DNA from: Guptibacillus algicola
GTDB lineage: Bacteria > Bacillota > Bacilli > Bacillales > Guptibacillaceae
DNA length: 64,000 bases
NCBI RefSeq assembly: GCF_020171805.1
Contig: NZ_JAIVAF010000006.1
Coordinates: forward strand, 1 to 64,000
Reading direction: 5' to 3'
The notes beneath the pieces are model-generated. The model was given only the letters and a program-made list of their open reading frames with translations. It was not told where the DNA came from and did no database searches. The translations under genes were made by a program, and so were the position numbers. Positions 15,801-25,477 of this stretch are shown here, piece by piece. Positions within the stretch are counted from its first letter, which is position 1. Every line of letters starts with the position of its first letter.

Positions 15801-17396
15801 TTATTTTGAATCCTTCAGTACATCTTCTTCTTCAATATTGGCAAGGTCGTTGTTTAAGACTTCTTTATACTTCTCAGCTACTTCTATAGAAATGATCTCA
15901 TCTTGTTCTAGCTCTGTAATCTTCGCGTGTTGCGCGTATAACGAATGTTTCTTCAATGTTATAAGTTGACTCGTCTTAAGATGAGGATGTTCCTCTAACA
16001 AACGATCAAGGTTGTCATGAATGTCCTCGATTTCTCTTTCATAAGTGGAAAGCATTTCTCCATAAACAGGTTCAGGTATGAAAAGCTGTGACTTTATCTT
16101 TTTGATTTCTGCAATACCTGCTTCATGTCTATGTAGGTTTGCTACGATATCTTCATATTCCTTCGATCCACTATGCTTGGCACGTAGACCAAAATAATTA
16201 ATCAATGGTTTAATCGTAATGCCTTGAACGACTAAAGAAAATAAGACTATGCTAAACGTTAAGATCAATATCGTTTCTCTTCCGTCAAAGTCACCTGGCA
16301 AACTCAGTACCAGGGCAATGGATAATGATCCTTTTAATCCTCCCCAATTAAGGACATGACGCCAGGAGGTTGGTAATCCTTTTACAAACATCGTGCTTCC
16401 GTAAACAGCGATACTTCGACCAACTAATACGATTAAGAGAGCGAGCCCAATGGTTCCCCACTTATCCGCAAATTCTATTCTCGTAATTTCGAGTCCAACC
16501 ATCAAGAAGACGATTGAATTCGCAAGCAATGCTGCAACATCCCAGAAGTTATTAATATTTAACCTTGTCGTTGGACTCATTCCAACCTTCGATCCAAAGT
16601 TACCGAACGTAAGAGCTGCTATAACTACGGCAATAACACCCGAAACATGAATACTCTCTGCAGCAATATACGCACCATAGAATAAAATCACGCTAAAAAT
16701 AATCTCGAGTGGGTAATCATCAAAGTACTTTGTGAGGATTGAAACAGCATACCCAAACCCTCCACCGATCAATAAACCACCAGCAACAACTTTCACAAAC
16801 TCTAACACACCGCTAGTCAGTCCACCCCAGCCCATATCCATATAAGCCAGGAGGGAAAATGCAGAGATTTTGAACAACACAACCGCAAGCCCATCGTTAA
16901 ATAAACTTTCCCCTTCGATCGTTGTAGAGAGTTTATGATTTACACCCATACTCTTAAAAATGGACAGCACACTTACCGGATCTGTCGCACTCATTAATGC
17001 TGCAAATACAAACGCAACAGGAATGGATAGACCTAGGAGATAGTGCGTTGAAAACCCAATAACAAGGAAGGAAAGAAATGTCCCTCCAAAGGCAAGCGCA
17101 AGGATCGGCTTCTTGTTTTCGTTCAAATGAGAAAACGGAAGCTTTAATGCAGCCTCACCAAGTAATGCTGGTAAGAAAATCGTTAAAATAACAAAATTAA
17201 AAATATCCCCTTCCGTTATAAACATCTTTAACGGTTCAAGTACAGGAATATTCAATAACCCGATTAACGTTCCGATTATGACTAGAGCGATGGGATAAGG
17301 CTGTTTTAGTTTTTTTGCAACTGCCGTTATTCCAGCAGCCATAATGACGAGAATGAGACCAAGTTCAAAAATATGATGCAAGTCTAAATGTTCCAT
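15801..17396 (-). CDS. Na+(K+)/H+ antiporter, CPA1 family
   Basis: A 531-residue cation/proton antiporter with twelve or so membrane helices (to ~400) and a cytoplasmic helical C-terminal domain of ~130 residues. The functional motifs are SATDPVSV and GESLFNDGLAVVLF (the ND pair). NhaP-type exchangers extrude Na+ or K+ for pH and salt homeostasis. ATG 17396 follows GGAGGAAGGAT; the frame extends 38 codons upstream without a site. Monocistronic. Confidence 0.88.
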   Translation of the reverse strand: MEHLDLHHIFELGLILVIMAAGITAVAKKLKQPYPIALVIIGTLIGLLNIPVLEPLKMFITEGDIFNFVILTIFLPALLGEAALKLPFSHLNENKKPILALAFGGTFLSFLVIGFSTHYLLGLSIPVAFVFAALMSATDPVSVLSIFKSMGVNHKLSTTIEGESLFNDGLAVVLFKISAFSLLAYMDMGWGGLTSGVLEFVKVVAGGLLIGGGFGYAVSILTKYFDDYPLEIIFSVILFYGAYIAAESIHVSGVIAVVIAALTFGNFGSKVGMSPTTRLNINNFWDVAALLANSIVFLMVGLEITRIEFADKWGTIGLALLIVLVGRSIAVYGSTMFVKGLPTSWRHVLNWGGLKGSLSIALVLSLPGDFDGRETILILTFSIVLFSLVVQGITIKPLINYFGLRAKHSGSKEYEDIVANLHRHEAGIAEIKKIKSQLFIPEPVYGEMLSTYEREIEDIHDNLDRLLEEHPHLKTSQLITLKKHSLYAQHAKITELEQDEIISIEVAEKYKEVLNNDLANIEEEDVLKDSK

Positions 17397-17507
17397 ATCC
17401 TTCCTCCGCTTCTTTATTCTGTTTCTATTATAACCAAATTTTATTAGGATTGGAAAATCACGGAGAGTATCTCGAATGTTAGTGTGTCCTTTTTTGTTGT
17501 TTTTACA

Positions 17508-17545
17508 CAAAAAGAAGAGCTCTCAGAGGAGCTCTTCTTCACAAA
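17508..17545 (-). terminator. Terminator of the neutral protease gene
   Basis: Stem AAGAAGAGCTC/GAGCTCTTCTT followed on the minus strand by TTTTTGTG. Confidence 0.9.
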
Positions 17546-17553
17546 ATTAATTT

Positions 17554-19188
17554 TTAGTATACCCCAACTTGGTCCCATGCATTTGCTACGGAACTATAAG
17601 TAGAGCCTGTACCATAAAGGTCTGCAGTTGCTTGTAGCAATGAAGAACGCGCGTCACTAAAGTCAGTGTTTGGAGTCATATAGAGACTCAATGCACGGTA
17701 GTAAATTTTCTCAGCTTTTGTTTTCCCGATGCTCTGGATCGTTAGGTATGCTGCTTTGTTTGGAATACCACTATTCGTATGAACTCCTCCGTTATCAGAA
17801 GAAGTGTAGTAGTAGTCATCCATGTGAGATGGTTGGCCATATGCCTCTGGATTAGACATACTTCTTAATGCATCTCCAGGTGTTCCAGGTGTATACACAT
17901 CTTCACCCATTAGATAATCTTCTGGTTCAACGAAATAACCGAACACATCAGACATCGATTCATTTAATGCCCCAGATTGATCCTGATACACTAGACCAGC
18001 CGTTCTTTCAGTGACTGCGTGAGTAATTTCGTGAGCTACGATATCAAGTCCGCCTGAAAGTGGATCAAATGTTTGGCCATCGCCATCACCATAAACCATC
18101 TGAGAACCATTCCAGAATGCATTATTGTAGTTTGAGCCGTAATGAACTGTGGATCGGATAGTGGCACCTTTGTTGTCATAGCTGTTGCGGTTATGAGTAT
18201 CGTCAAAATAGTCATAAACTACCCCAGCGTTATAATGCGCACTAACATCTGCACCTTGAGAGTAAGCTGTAAAAGCATTGTTACTATCTACAGAATAACT
18301 ACCCGGAAGCGATGTACCGTAATTCGCAGTTCTTGTTTCGATTACGCCACTCATTGGCTTTGTAACATCGTAAAGATAGTACGTCCCGTTCGAATAGTAC
18401 GTATTTAGAGCTTTATAGTCTCCAAGTACATCATAACCATATCCATTTGTAGCACCTTCAGTAACTGCGTTATAAGCATCTACAACTGAGCCATCTCGTG
18501 CGTCAACGAAGATTTGCCAGTTTGCTGGGTAAGGATCGATAAATTGAAGTTGTACTTTATAAGTAAGATAGTACTTATCGTCTTTCTCAATGACAACTTT
18601 ATCGCTCTTTTCTACTTGATCTGATACTTTGGACTTTCTCACAAAGCTAGGGTTATCACTTACAACATTACTAGGTTTCACATCGATGTGATCCCAGGCC
18701 TTAGCAATTGCTTGTTTGTCAGAAAGCTTTGCATTACTACTTCCTTTAAAGTTCTTTTCAGCATTAGGGTGTAAATCGCCGTTAATCGCTACAATATTAT
18801 CGTTTTTATCCGTATGTACGATAAATTTCGCTCCGTCAATTTCTTCTCCCTTTACAGTTTGAACATATTCATAATGCGTCATGCCTAACTCATCCGTAGA
18901 TTCGTTAACCAACTTTAAATTCTTTTGATTAACATTAAATAGCCCTTCATTAGATTTCAGAAAAGCTTTAACTGCTTTCTCGTTACCTACCTTATCTTTT
19001 GATAGTTTACCAGATAGAAACGATGGTACGTTTCTTTCTTTCTCCCACGTTTGTTTCACATTCTCCATTTTTTCGAGTGCACTCTTCTGTTCGGGATTAA
19101 GATCCTTAGTAGAAGCAGCTGAAGCGGTTGGAAGCGCTGATCCAAAAGCAAGTCCTGTTGCGAGTGCTACGGCAATTCCTTTTTTCAT
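17554..19188 (-). CDS. Secreted thermolysin-family neutral protease (M4, bacillolysin-like)
   Basis: A 544-residue preproprotease. Signal peptide ~1-25 (MKKGIAVALATGLAFG...AASA), FTP and PepSY propeptide (~30-235), mature M4 domain from ~240. Zinc site HEITH (386-390) and third ligand E410 (NESMSD); catalytic His near C-terminus in GVHTNSGIPNKA. It degrades extracellular protein, calcium-stabilised. Length matches Bacillus neutral proteases. ATG 19188 follows GGAGGAAAGCAAT; the frame opens five codons earlier at a TTG that is part of this site. Single gene. Confidence 0.95.
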   Translation of the reverse strand: MKKGIAVALATGLAFGSALPTASAASTKDLNPEQKSALEKMENVKQTWEKERNVPSFLSGKLSKDKVGNEKAVKAFLKSNEGLFNVNQKNLKLVNESTDELGMTHYEYVQTVKGEEIDGAKFIVHTDKNDNIVAINGDLHPNAEKNFKGSSNAKLSDKQAIAKAWDHIDVKPSNVVSDNPSFVRKSKVSDQVEKSDKVVIEKDDKYYLTYKVQLQFIDPYPANWQIFVDARDGSVVDAYNAVTEGATNGYGYDVLGDYKALNTYYSNGTYYLYDVTKPMSGVIETRTANYGTSLPGSYSVDSNNAFTAYSQGADVSAHYNAGVVYDYFDDTHNRNSYDNKGATIRSTVHYGSNYNNAFWNGSQMVYGDGDGQTFDPLSGGLDIVAHEITHAVTERTAGLVYQDQSGALNESMSDVFGYFVEPEDYLMGEDVYTPGTPGDALRSMSNPEAYGQPSHMDDYYYTSSDNGGVHTNSGIPNKAAYLTIQSIGKTKAEKIYYRALSLYMTPNTDFSDARSSLLQATADLYGTGSTYSSVANAWDQVGVY

Positions 19189-19396
19189 ATTGCTTTCCTC
19201 CAATTCGAAATGTTTAGAATTTTTAATACATTAGTAGAATAGCACAGATATTTTAGTGTTTGTATTGGGAAATGTATAGAAAATAACAGGAATATAACCG
19301 ATATTTACAATTACATTTCCCAATAACAAAAGGGATGTCTAGGTGATATAATCAATCTACAACTCTCGGTTACTGTAAAATTTTTCCTATTAATAA

Positions 19397-19430
19397 AAAA
19401 AGACGCGCATATAGCAGCGCCTCTCGTGTA
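19397..19430 (-). terminator. Probable terminator of the GGDEF-EAL gene
   Basis: Minus strand AGGCGC...GCGTCT stem (one G-U pair) followed by seven Us. Confidence 0.65.
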
Positions 19431-19438
19431 TTTATAAA

Positions 19439-21859
19439 TTACAAACTAACCTCAATCTCTTTCGAATTCAAAAACGCTTCTACCCCTTCTACCGGGAGCG
19501 GTTTACTAAAATAAAATCCTTGTACATCATAACACTCTAATTGTTTCAACATTTCGATTTGCTCTTCAGTCTCAACACCCTCTGCAATAATGTCTAGGTG
19601 TAAATGCCTGGCTAATGAGATGATTGTTGTGACGATCCCAAGACTGCTAGAACTACTAAGCAACCCTCTAATAAACGTTTGGTCGATTTTAACTCGATTG
19701 ATAGGTAGTTTCGTTAAGTAATGCAAGGAACTATAGCCCGTCCCGAAATCATCCATACTGATGGCAACGCCTAGTTCACGAATCTTCTGAAGCTTTTGGA
19801 TCGTAGTATGTTCGTTAAACATCGCCATACTTTCGGTGATTTCAATCTCAAGTGTCTCTGGAGCGATACCAGAACGTTCAAGATTTTTAATTATCGTGCA
19901 CACAATATTTTCTTGATAAAAGTGGCGCTGTGAGATGTTTACTGACATCGTATAATGTTCACCATAATTTTGTTGCCATATCTTTAATTGATCACAAGCG
20001 TGTTGGATGACTATTTTCTCAATAGGGATGATAAGCCCAGTTTCTTCAGCTGCTTGGATAAACTCATTTGGAGAAATCAAACCTATTTCAGGATGTAGCC
20101 ATCTGACTAAGGCTTCAAATCCAATAACCTCGCCCGTTTCAGTATTCACTTTCGGCTGATAGTATACAAGTAGTTCATCCTGTTCGATCGCTTTGCGCAA
20201 ATCATTTTCTAGAATAATTTTATGAAGCGTTTGGTTACTCATTTCCTCCTGATAAAAGGCGTAATTGTTCGTATCTTTCTCTTTGACATGGTACATTGCC
20301 ATATCCGCATATTTTAGGAGTTCAGCTGCATTACTTCCATGAATGGGGTAAAGGGCAATCCCGATGCTTGCCGTTAACAAACACTCTTGATTCTCAATCA
20401 TAAGTGGAGACTGAAACGCCTCTAGAATCGCTGCCGCTACTCGTTCAACGTCCTCTTTCTTTTCATATTGAGGTAGGATGATCGTAAATTCATCTCCCCC
20501 TAGCCGTGAAACGAATAAGCGTTCATCCAAAACTTCTTCCAATCGTTTTCCTATGGATTGAATGACTAAATCCCCAAAATCATGCCCGAATAAATCATTA
20601 ATTCGCTTAAATCTATCAAAATCAATTAACATTACTGCAAATGGAGGCGGAACTTCTTGATTCATGAGAGAAGCTAACTCCTCATTGAAATAACGTCTAT
20701 TAGGTAATCCTGTTAACTCATCGTGGTAAGCGAGGAAATGGATTGTTTTTTCTGCACGCTTTTTCTCAGTAATATCTTTTGCGATCCCGTATACGCCAAC
20801 TATATCGTCACCAACGTTAATTGGCACAGTAGAAATATGTAAGTCCTTTATTATATTTAGCTTTGACCTTACTTTGATATCAAATTGATGGACCTCTCCT
20901 TGTAGGGAGCGTTGAAACATACCCAAGGCAAGCTGCACTTCTCCTGGTGCTACGACTTCATGAAACGACTTTGTTTTCAATTCTTTGATCGAATATCCTG
21001 TGTACTCCGCAGCTACATAGTTAACACTCGCAAATTTCCCTTCTGCATCAATAGAAAAGACAGCATCAGGATTATGATGAAAAAGAGATTTAAATTGCTG
21101 CTCATTATGTACAAGCCGATCAGTTTGTTCGATTTGACTTGCAATAACGTATCGATCAGGCACATAAACTAGAAGCCCTAAACATACGTAGTTAAAAGCC
21201 ACCGCAATAAGGTACGAACCTAATCGATCACCTTGATTAAGGTAAAGCGACTGATCTATCATTCCAAAAAACAGTAAGTATGGTAAGCACGAAAAGACGA
21301 TACTAGCTGCTAAGCTTCCTACAAATAACCATAGTTTATAGTACCGCTTACGATCATTAAGGTTTAACAACAACAAGAAGCGAACGATACATAGAGAAAA
21401 AGCCAAGGTGATAATAATAGCTAGTACAAAATATATAGGTCTAATCATGATCGACTCACTAAAAAATGCAATATTACCACTTATTAATGTAATTAATATA
21501 CCCGCAGTAAGCAGTGTTGAGCAGATCACATGTAACTGAGGTTTCATCTTACGACTTAAGAACGTTTGGATAATGAGAAAAGAAAATACCGCACTTAAGA
21601 AAATCAATAGAACTGCATGAAGCAAATACTCATTAAGAGAATGCGATGCAGGAATAGAGAGATTAAACAATAGATTGATTAAATAGAGAGATACGCCTAG
21701 GATTGAAGTAATTGTAATAACCCATTGTTTATTTCTGAAAGGTTTATGTTTGTATTTCAAAAATATGAATACGCCCCCGTAGAACACAATGAACGATATA
21801 AAAAAACCCACTATGTACAATGCGTATTCAATCGTATACAGTTCGATTAATGAAAGCAT
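19439..21859 (-). CDS. Membrane PAS-GGDEF-EAL cyclic-di-GMP protein
   Basis: An 806-residue protein: eight or so N-terminal membrane helices (~1-235), one PAS domain (~247-365), GGDEF domain with intact RLGGDEF (454-458) and EAL domain with GFEALVRW (EAL 582-584), ending with the DDFGTGYSSL and EGVETEEQ motifs. Both catalytic signatures are intact, so it may make or degrade c-di-GMP. ATG 21859 follows GGGGGTTCAT; an upstream ATG lacks a site. Second c-di-GMP gene in the window after the HD-GYP protein. Confidence 0.9.
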   Translation of the reverse strand: MLSLIELYTIEYALYIVGFFISFIVFYGGVFIFLKYKHKPFRNKQWVITITSILGVSLYLINLLFNLSIPASHSLNEYLLHAVLLIFLSAVFSFLIIQTFLSRKMKPQLHVICSTLLTAGILITLISGNIAFFSESIMIRPIYFVLAIIITLAFSLCIVRFLLLLNLNDRKRYYKLWLFVGSLAASIVFSCLPYLLFFGMIDQSLYLNQGDRLGSYLIAVAFNYVCLGLLVYVPDRYVIASQIEQTDRLVHNEQQFKSLFHHNPDAVFSIDAEGKFASVNYVAAEYTGYSIKELKTKSFHEVVAPGEVQLALGMFQRSLQGEVHQFDIKVRSKLNIIKDLHISTVPINVGDDIVGVYGIAKDITEKKRAEKTIHFLAYHDELTGLPNRRYFNEELASLMNQEVPPPFAVMLIDFDRFKRINDLFGHDFGDLVIQSIGKRLEEVLDERLFVSRLGGDEFTIILPQYEKKEDVERVAAAILEAFQSPLMIENQECLLTASIGIALYPIHGSNAAELLKYADMAMYHVKEKDTNNYAFYQEEMSNQTLHKIILENDLRKAIEQDELLVYYQPKVNTETGEVIGFEALVRWLHPEIGLISPNEFIQAAEETGLIIPIEKIVIQHACDQLKIWQQNYGEHYTMSVNISQRHFYQENIVCTIIKNLERSGIAPETLEIEITESMAMFNEHTTIQKLQKIRELGVAISMDDFGTGYSSLHYLTKLPINRVKIDQTFIRGLLSSSSSLGIVTTIISLARHLHLDIIAEGVETEEQIEMLKQLECYDVQGFYFSKPLPVEGVEAFLNSKEIEVSL

Positions 21860-21982
21860 ATGAACCCCCGACACTATGCTGTCTTGCAGCATTTTCTATT
21901 TTTGCAGATAACAAACACGTTATGAAACTCTCTTCAAACACATACATATTAAAACAACCCTGAACAAGCAGGTGATCGCACC

Positions 21983-22555
21983 ATGCTAAAGAAAATAGTA
22001 GCTGTGCTTATTGGAAGTATTATGGTCGGAGTAGGAGTCAATGGGTTTCTTGTCCCAAACCATCTGATTGATGGGGGAATGATTGGAATTGGGTTAATCA
22101 TTAAATATATATGGGGCTTTGAAACAGGACTCACGATTATATGTTTAAGTATTCCACTTTATATTTTTGCTTTCCTTTATTTTCGCCATTACTTTTATAA
22201 CAGTCTTCATGGCCTGTTACTTTCCTCTTTTTTCATCGATATCCTATCCCCGATGCGTCATTCCTTTCAGTATCCCTCATTGATAAGTGCCATGATAGGA
22301 GGGTTTTTTGTAGGGTCAGGGATTGGAATTATGCTTAGGTTTGACACGAGTACTGGCGGAACTGACCTTCTAGCACAGTTTATTTCAAAGCTTCTCTCTT
22401 TAAATGTAGGAGTAATAATTTTCCTTATTGACGGTGTTGTTATTATTATCGGCTCAAAAACAATTGGTTTGAACTCTACGATGTACTCTGCTATCACGAT
22501 TTTATTTGTAGGAATTGCCACGAGTTTGTTAACGATTAAAAAAGAAGCCACATAA
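21983..22555 (+). CDS. YitT-family (DUF161) membrane protein
   Basis: A 190-residue protein with five or six membrane helices and the repeated family motif (GVNGFLVPNHLIDGGMIGIGLI near the N-terminus; RFDTSTGGTDLLAQFIS near residue 120). Full-length YitT proteins carry a C-terminal DUF2179 domain of ~80 residues, absent here; short forms are common in Bacillus. Function unknown. It is followed by a bidirectional terminator shared with the spoIIP-like gene. Confidence 0.85.
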   Translation: MLKKIVAVLIGSIMVGVGVNGFLVPNHLIDGGMIGIGLIIKYIWGFETGLTIICLSIPLYIFAFLYFRHYFYNSLHGLLLSSFFIDILSPMRHSFQYPSLISAMIGGFFVGSGIGIMLRFDTSTGGTDLLAQFISKLLSLNVGVIIFLIDGVVIIIGSKTIGLNSTMYSAITILFVGIATSLLTIKKEAT

Positions 22556-22556
22556 A

Positions 22557-22594
22557 ACAACGCTGCCTCCAGACGGAAGCAGCGTTTTCTACAT
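22557..22594 (+). terminator. Bidirectional terminator
   Basis: AAAACAACGCTGC...GCAGCGTTTTC stem between converging YitT and SpoIIP genes. Confidence 0.88.
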
Positions 22595-23766
22595 TAGTTA
22601 TTCACTTTTAGTACACTCCAATAATGTTCACTTAAAACATCTGCAATTGCATCAACCGTTCTACTTAGCTCCTCAAGATTGTTATCGACCCCTCCCATTT
22701 CAATCAGCATCGCATTAGGGGATACATCCTGATTATATACGCCATCCACACGTTGTCCCTTTTTCCCAATTACCCCTCTACTCAGCCCAGGGTATTTCTC
22801 CTTCAATGCTTCATGAAGTTCCTTAGCTAGTTTGAGATTCTTTTCATAGTTCGGGTTTTCTTCACCTATAACAAAGACGGTACGGGCATATTTCTCATTA
22901 TTGATTGTTACCGTAGTATCATTCTTCCGAAGCGCATCACGATGGATATCGATGAACATATCATAATCCGAATTACTACTCATAGCAGATTGAACGATGG
23001 TTCTAGATACATCATACGCCTTCCCGTGTTGCCACCCTTTTTCATTGAGTAATGCACCTATATTGGAATCATCCACAACAGTCCCTATCCCTCTATTTTC
23101 AAGCGCTTCACCAAGCATTTTCCCTACTAAAGTAATATTTGTTTTTCCATCGTTAGCAAGATCTCCATTCTTGTTTCCTTCAAGCCCGAGCAATGGTAAA
23201 TATGATTCATAGCTATGAGAATGATAGATGAAAGCGACATCTTTGCCGTTTGTGGTCTGAATCGGTGGCGTTACAGGCTTCTTCGGATCTTGAATAATCA
23301 GCTTGTCGGATGGAACATCTCTTTCTATAAGTAGATCGTTTAAAGGTGGAACTGACTCAACAGGAAGGTTCGCAAAGCTCGTTCCTTCACCCGCAACATG
23401 GATTTTTGCATCATATAAAGCAAATCCTGGAAGCTCACTACCAAGAAGACTTCGAATGTCTCCTGGCTTTATACTAGTGATAAATTGAAAGGCGACAAGT
23501 GAGAGTGCAGGAGGCTCACTTCCTTCTGGCAGCACTTGCGTTAAATAATGATTTTCAGTGCCCATCGCATAAATCAATGCTTCATTTGAAAAGCTCGTAA
23601 CCCAATCATGCATCATTGAGGATGAGAATCGATATTTCGTTTCAGATGACGAAATAAACCCAGCAACGATAAACAAACTGATCAAGCTAATGATCATAAT
23701 GAATGAAAGTGTTCTTAGCATTTTGTTACTAGGATTACTAAACAGCTTTATCGTATTTTGTTTCAT
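22594..23766 (-). CDS. spoIIP: SpoIIP-family sporulation amidase/endopeptidase
   Basis: A 390-residue peptidoglycan hydrolase. One membrane anchor (~20-42) precedes an outward SpoIIP domain: zinc motif in FIYHSHSYESY (His ~185), FIDIHRDA (~270) and LIEMGGVDNN near the C-terminus. SpoIIP with SpoIID and SpoIIM thins septal peptidoglycan and drives engulfment. The gpr neighbour normally upstream of spoIIP is not present, so this may be a paralogue. Monocistronic. Confidence 0.85.
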   Translation of the reverse strand: MKQNTIKLFSNPSNKMLRTLSFIMIISLISLFIVAGFISSSETKYRFSSSMMHDWVTSFSNEALIYAMGTENHYLTQVLPEGSEPPALSLVAFQFITSIKPGDIRSLLGSELPGFALYDAKIHVAGEGTSFANLPVESVPPLNDLLIERDVPSDKLIIQDPKKPVTPPIQTTNGKDVAFIYHSHSYESYLPLLGLEGNKNGDLANDGKTNITLVGKMLGEALENRGIGTVVDDSNIGALLNEKGWQHGKAYDVSRTIVQSAMSSNSDYDMFIDIHRDALRKNDTTVTINNEKYARTVFVIGEENPNYEKNLKLAKELHEALKEKYPGLSRGVIGKKGQRVDGVYNQDVSPNAMLIEMGGVDNNLEELSRTVDAIADVLSEHYWSVLKVNN

Positions 23767-23946
23767 GCACGCTTCTCTCCCCTACCCGCTTCTTACTCTA
23801 TGTCTATGAAACAAAAATCACATTAGAAGATTTTTTTGATAGCAATAGTAGATAGAAACGTATAACATTCAAAATATCTGCAAAATATATTTGATAATTG
23901 AATGTGCGAAAAGTATGATTAAGGTAGGATAGGGGAGGTGAACAGA

Positions 23947-24321
23947 ATGGGAAAATCATCGATGTATATTGCTTCGACAATTTTGTTCCTAGTGATAGTT
24001 GTTGGCTTTACATACTGGCTTTCTACAACAGAGGAACACGCTGGTTCTGAAGGAGGCCATGGTGAGCAAACTGAAGAATCTGCTGGTGGAGACTCAGCAG
24101 GAGGAGAAGCAGAAAAAATCTACTCTCAAAACTGTGCTTCCTGTCACGGTGGAGACCTTGGTGGAGGAGCAGGTCCTGCACTAGAAGCTGTAGGTGGCAA
24201 GTATTCTAAGGATGAAATTCTCGGCATTATTAAGAATGGTAAAGGTGGCGGAATGCCAGCTGGTCTAATTCAAGGTAAAGAAGCTGAGATGGTAGCTGAA
24301 TGGCTAGCTGCAAAAAAATAA
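23947..24321 (+). CDS. cccA: Membrane-anchored cytochrome c550-type protein
   Basis: A 124-residue cytochrome: an N-terminal membrane helix (6-25) that stays as anchor, a Gly/Glu/Ser-rich linker, and one heme domain with CASCH (63-67) and axial Met103 in GGMPAGL. The uncleaved helix rather than a lipobox places it with CccA (c550) and not the lipoprotein CccB (c551). It carries electrons to cytochrome c oxidase on the outer face. ATG 23947 is 8 nt after GGGGAGG; an in-frame GTG at 23938 overlaps that site. Confidence 0.85.
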   Translation: MGKSSMYIASTILFLVIVVGFTYWLSTTEEHAGSEGGHGEQTEESAGGDSAGGEAEKIYSQNCASCHGGDLGGGAGPALEAVGGKYSKDEILGIIKNGKGGGMPAGLIQGKEAEMVAEWLAAKK

Positions 24322-24331
24322 TATTGTGGTA

Positions 24332-24366
24332 AAAGGCTTTCTGTTAACCTAACAGAGAGCTTTTTA
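24332..24366 (+). terminator. Terminator of the cytochrome gene
   Basis: Stem AAGGCT-TCTGTTA/TAACAGA-AGCTT followed by TTTTATT. Confidence 0.85.
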
Positions 24367-24442
24367 TTATTATCTTTGGAAGATTGATTTTAATTATCTA
24401 GAAAGCGTTATCATAGAATAGCTTGAATTCAAGATGTTTTTG

Positions 24443-24471
24443 TTGAGTTATCTTCTCTCGCGATGTATAAT
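24443..24471 (+). promoter_or_regulatory. Promoter of ribU
   Basis: TTGAGT, 17 bp, TATAAT, ending 26 nt before the FMN aptamer. Confidence 0.7.
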
Positions 24472-24496
24472 AAAGCTGTAAAACATTATACGAACT

Positions 24497-24624
24497 ATCT
24501 TCGGGGCAGGGTGCAATTCCCGACCGGCGGTGAAGGAACAATTTCCTTAAGCCCGCGAGCCTGTTTTTTGGGCAGGATCTGGTGTGAATCCAGAGCCGAC
24601 AGTATAGTCTGGATGGGAGAAGAT
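24497..24624 (+). promoter_or_regulatory. FMN riboswitch (RFN element)
   Basis: Canonical RFN blocks in order: P1 ATCTTC/GAAGAT, GGGGCAGGGTG, CCCGACCGGCGGT, GCCCGCGAGC, GGCAGGATCTGGTG, GAGCCGACAGT, GGATGGGAGAAGATGG. FMN binding should favour the terminator at 24689-24717 and shut off ribU. Confidence 0.97.
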
Positions 24625-24688
24625 GGTGGAGTAGCAAGCCCTCTGTTGAAAAACAGACGATAAGCTTGCTTATTTCCCCATGCCGACT

Positions 24689-24717
24689 ACCATGAGCCCC
24701 ATACTCATGGTTTTTTT
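24689..24717 (+). terminator. FMN-riboswitch-controlled terminator
   Basis: ACCATGAG-CCCCATA-CTCATGGT followed by seven Ts, 60 nt upstream of ribU: the expression platform of the riboswitch. Confidence 0.9.
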
Positions 24718-24776
24718 ACGTGCATAGGGCCACATCTCCTTTTCGATGGTTCAAAAATCAAAGGAGCAATGTCAAA

Positions 24777-25358
24777 ATGAAAACTGTATCAAAGACGCAG
24801 CGCATGATTGTTGTAGCGATGTTCAGTAGTATCTCTTATCTATTGATGCTGCTAGATTTTCCGCTACCAGGTTTTCCTGTATTTCTTCAAATTGATTTCA
24901 GTGATATTCCAGCACTCTTTGTGGCGATCCTCTATGGACCAGTCGCTGGTATATTAGTTGAAGCAATTAAGAATTTCATCCACTACGGAATCCAGGGAAG
25001 CTTTACGGGAGTCCCAATTGGACAGCTTGCTAACTTTATAGCTGGAATTTTCTTCATCGTACCTACTTCCATTATTTTCAGGAAGTTTAACCAGACCCAA
25101 AAAGGTCTTACGATTGGGCTCATTCTCGGTACTATCTTAATGTCAGCAATGATGGGATTGTTGAACTATCTATTAATACTACCGGCTTACACGTGGTTCA
25201 TGGGGTTTGAAGCGATGTCAGCTTCAGCTCGCCAGGCACTTGTGCTTAAAGGAATCACGCCGTTTAACCTAATAAAAGGTTCAATCGTCGCTGGTATATT
25301 CATCGTATTCTTTATTAAATTAAAACCATGGTTTCAGAAACAAACCAGACTTGCATAG
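24777..25358 (+). CDS. ribU: Riboflavin ECF transporter, substrate-binding S component
   Basis: A 193-residue protein with six membrane helices; the motifs FPLPGFPVFLQIDFSDIPAL (about 24-43), FVAILYGPVAGILVEAIKNF and the C-terminal GITPFNLIKG mark RibU. It imports riboflavin using the shared EcfA/EcfA'/EcfT module encoded elsewhere. Control by the upstream FMN riboswitch confirms the substrate. ATG 24777 is 10 nt after AAAGGAG; the frame extends 19 codons further into the leader without a site. Confidence 0.93.
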   Translation: MKTVSKTQRMIVVAMFSSISYLLMLLDFPLPGFPVFLQIDFSDIPALFVAILYGPVAGILVEAIKNFIHYGIQGSFTGVPIGQLANFIAGIFFIVPTSIIFRKFNQTQKGLTIGLILGTILMSAMMGLLNYLLILPAYTWFMGFEAMSASARQALVLKGITPFNLIKGSIVAGIFIVFFIKLKPWFQKQTRLA

Positions 25359-25361
25359 CAA

Positions 25362-25398
25362 CATGAAACGCGTATCCCAGAAGGATGCGCGTTTTTCT
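25362..25398 (+). terminator. Terminator of ribU
   Basis: AAACGCGTATCCC-AGAA-GGATGCGCGTTTTT hairpin (one wobble) right after the stop codon. Confidence 0.85.
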
Positions 25399-25477
25399 AT
25401 TGCCATATTTACCATATGAAGGGAAACTACTATCCTTTGTTGAATACGTAAAAAAAGTAGAAAAGGAGGTTCCTACT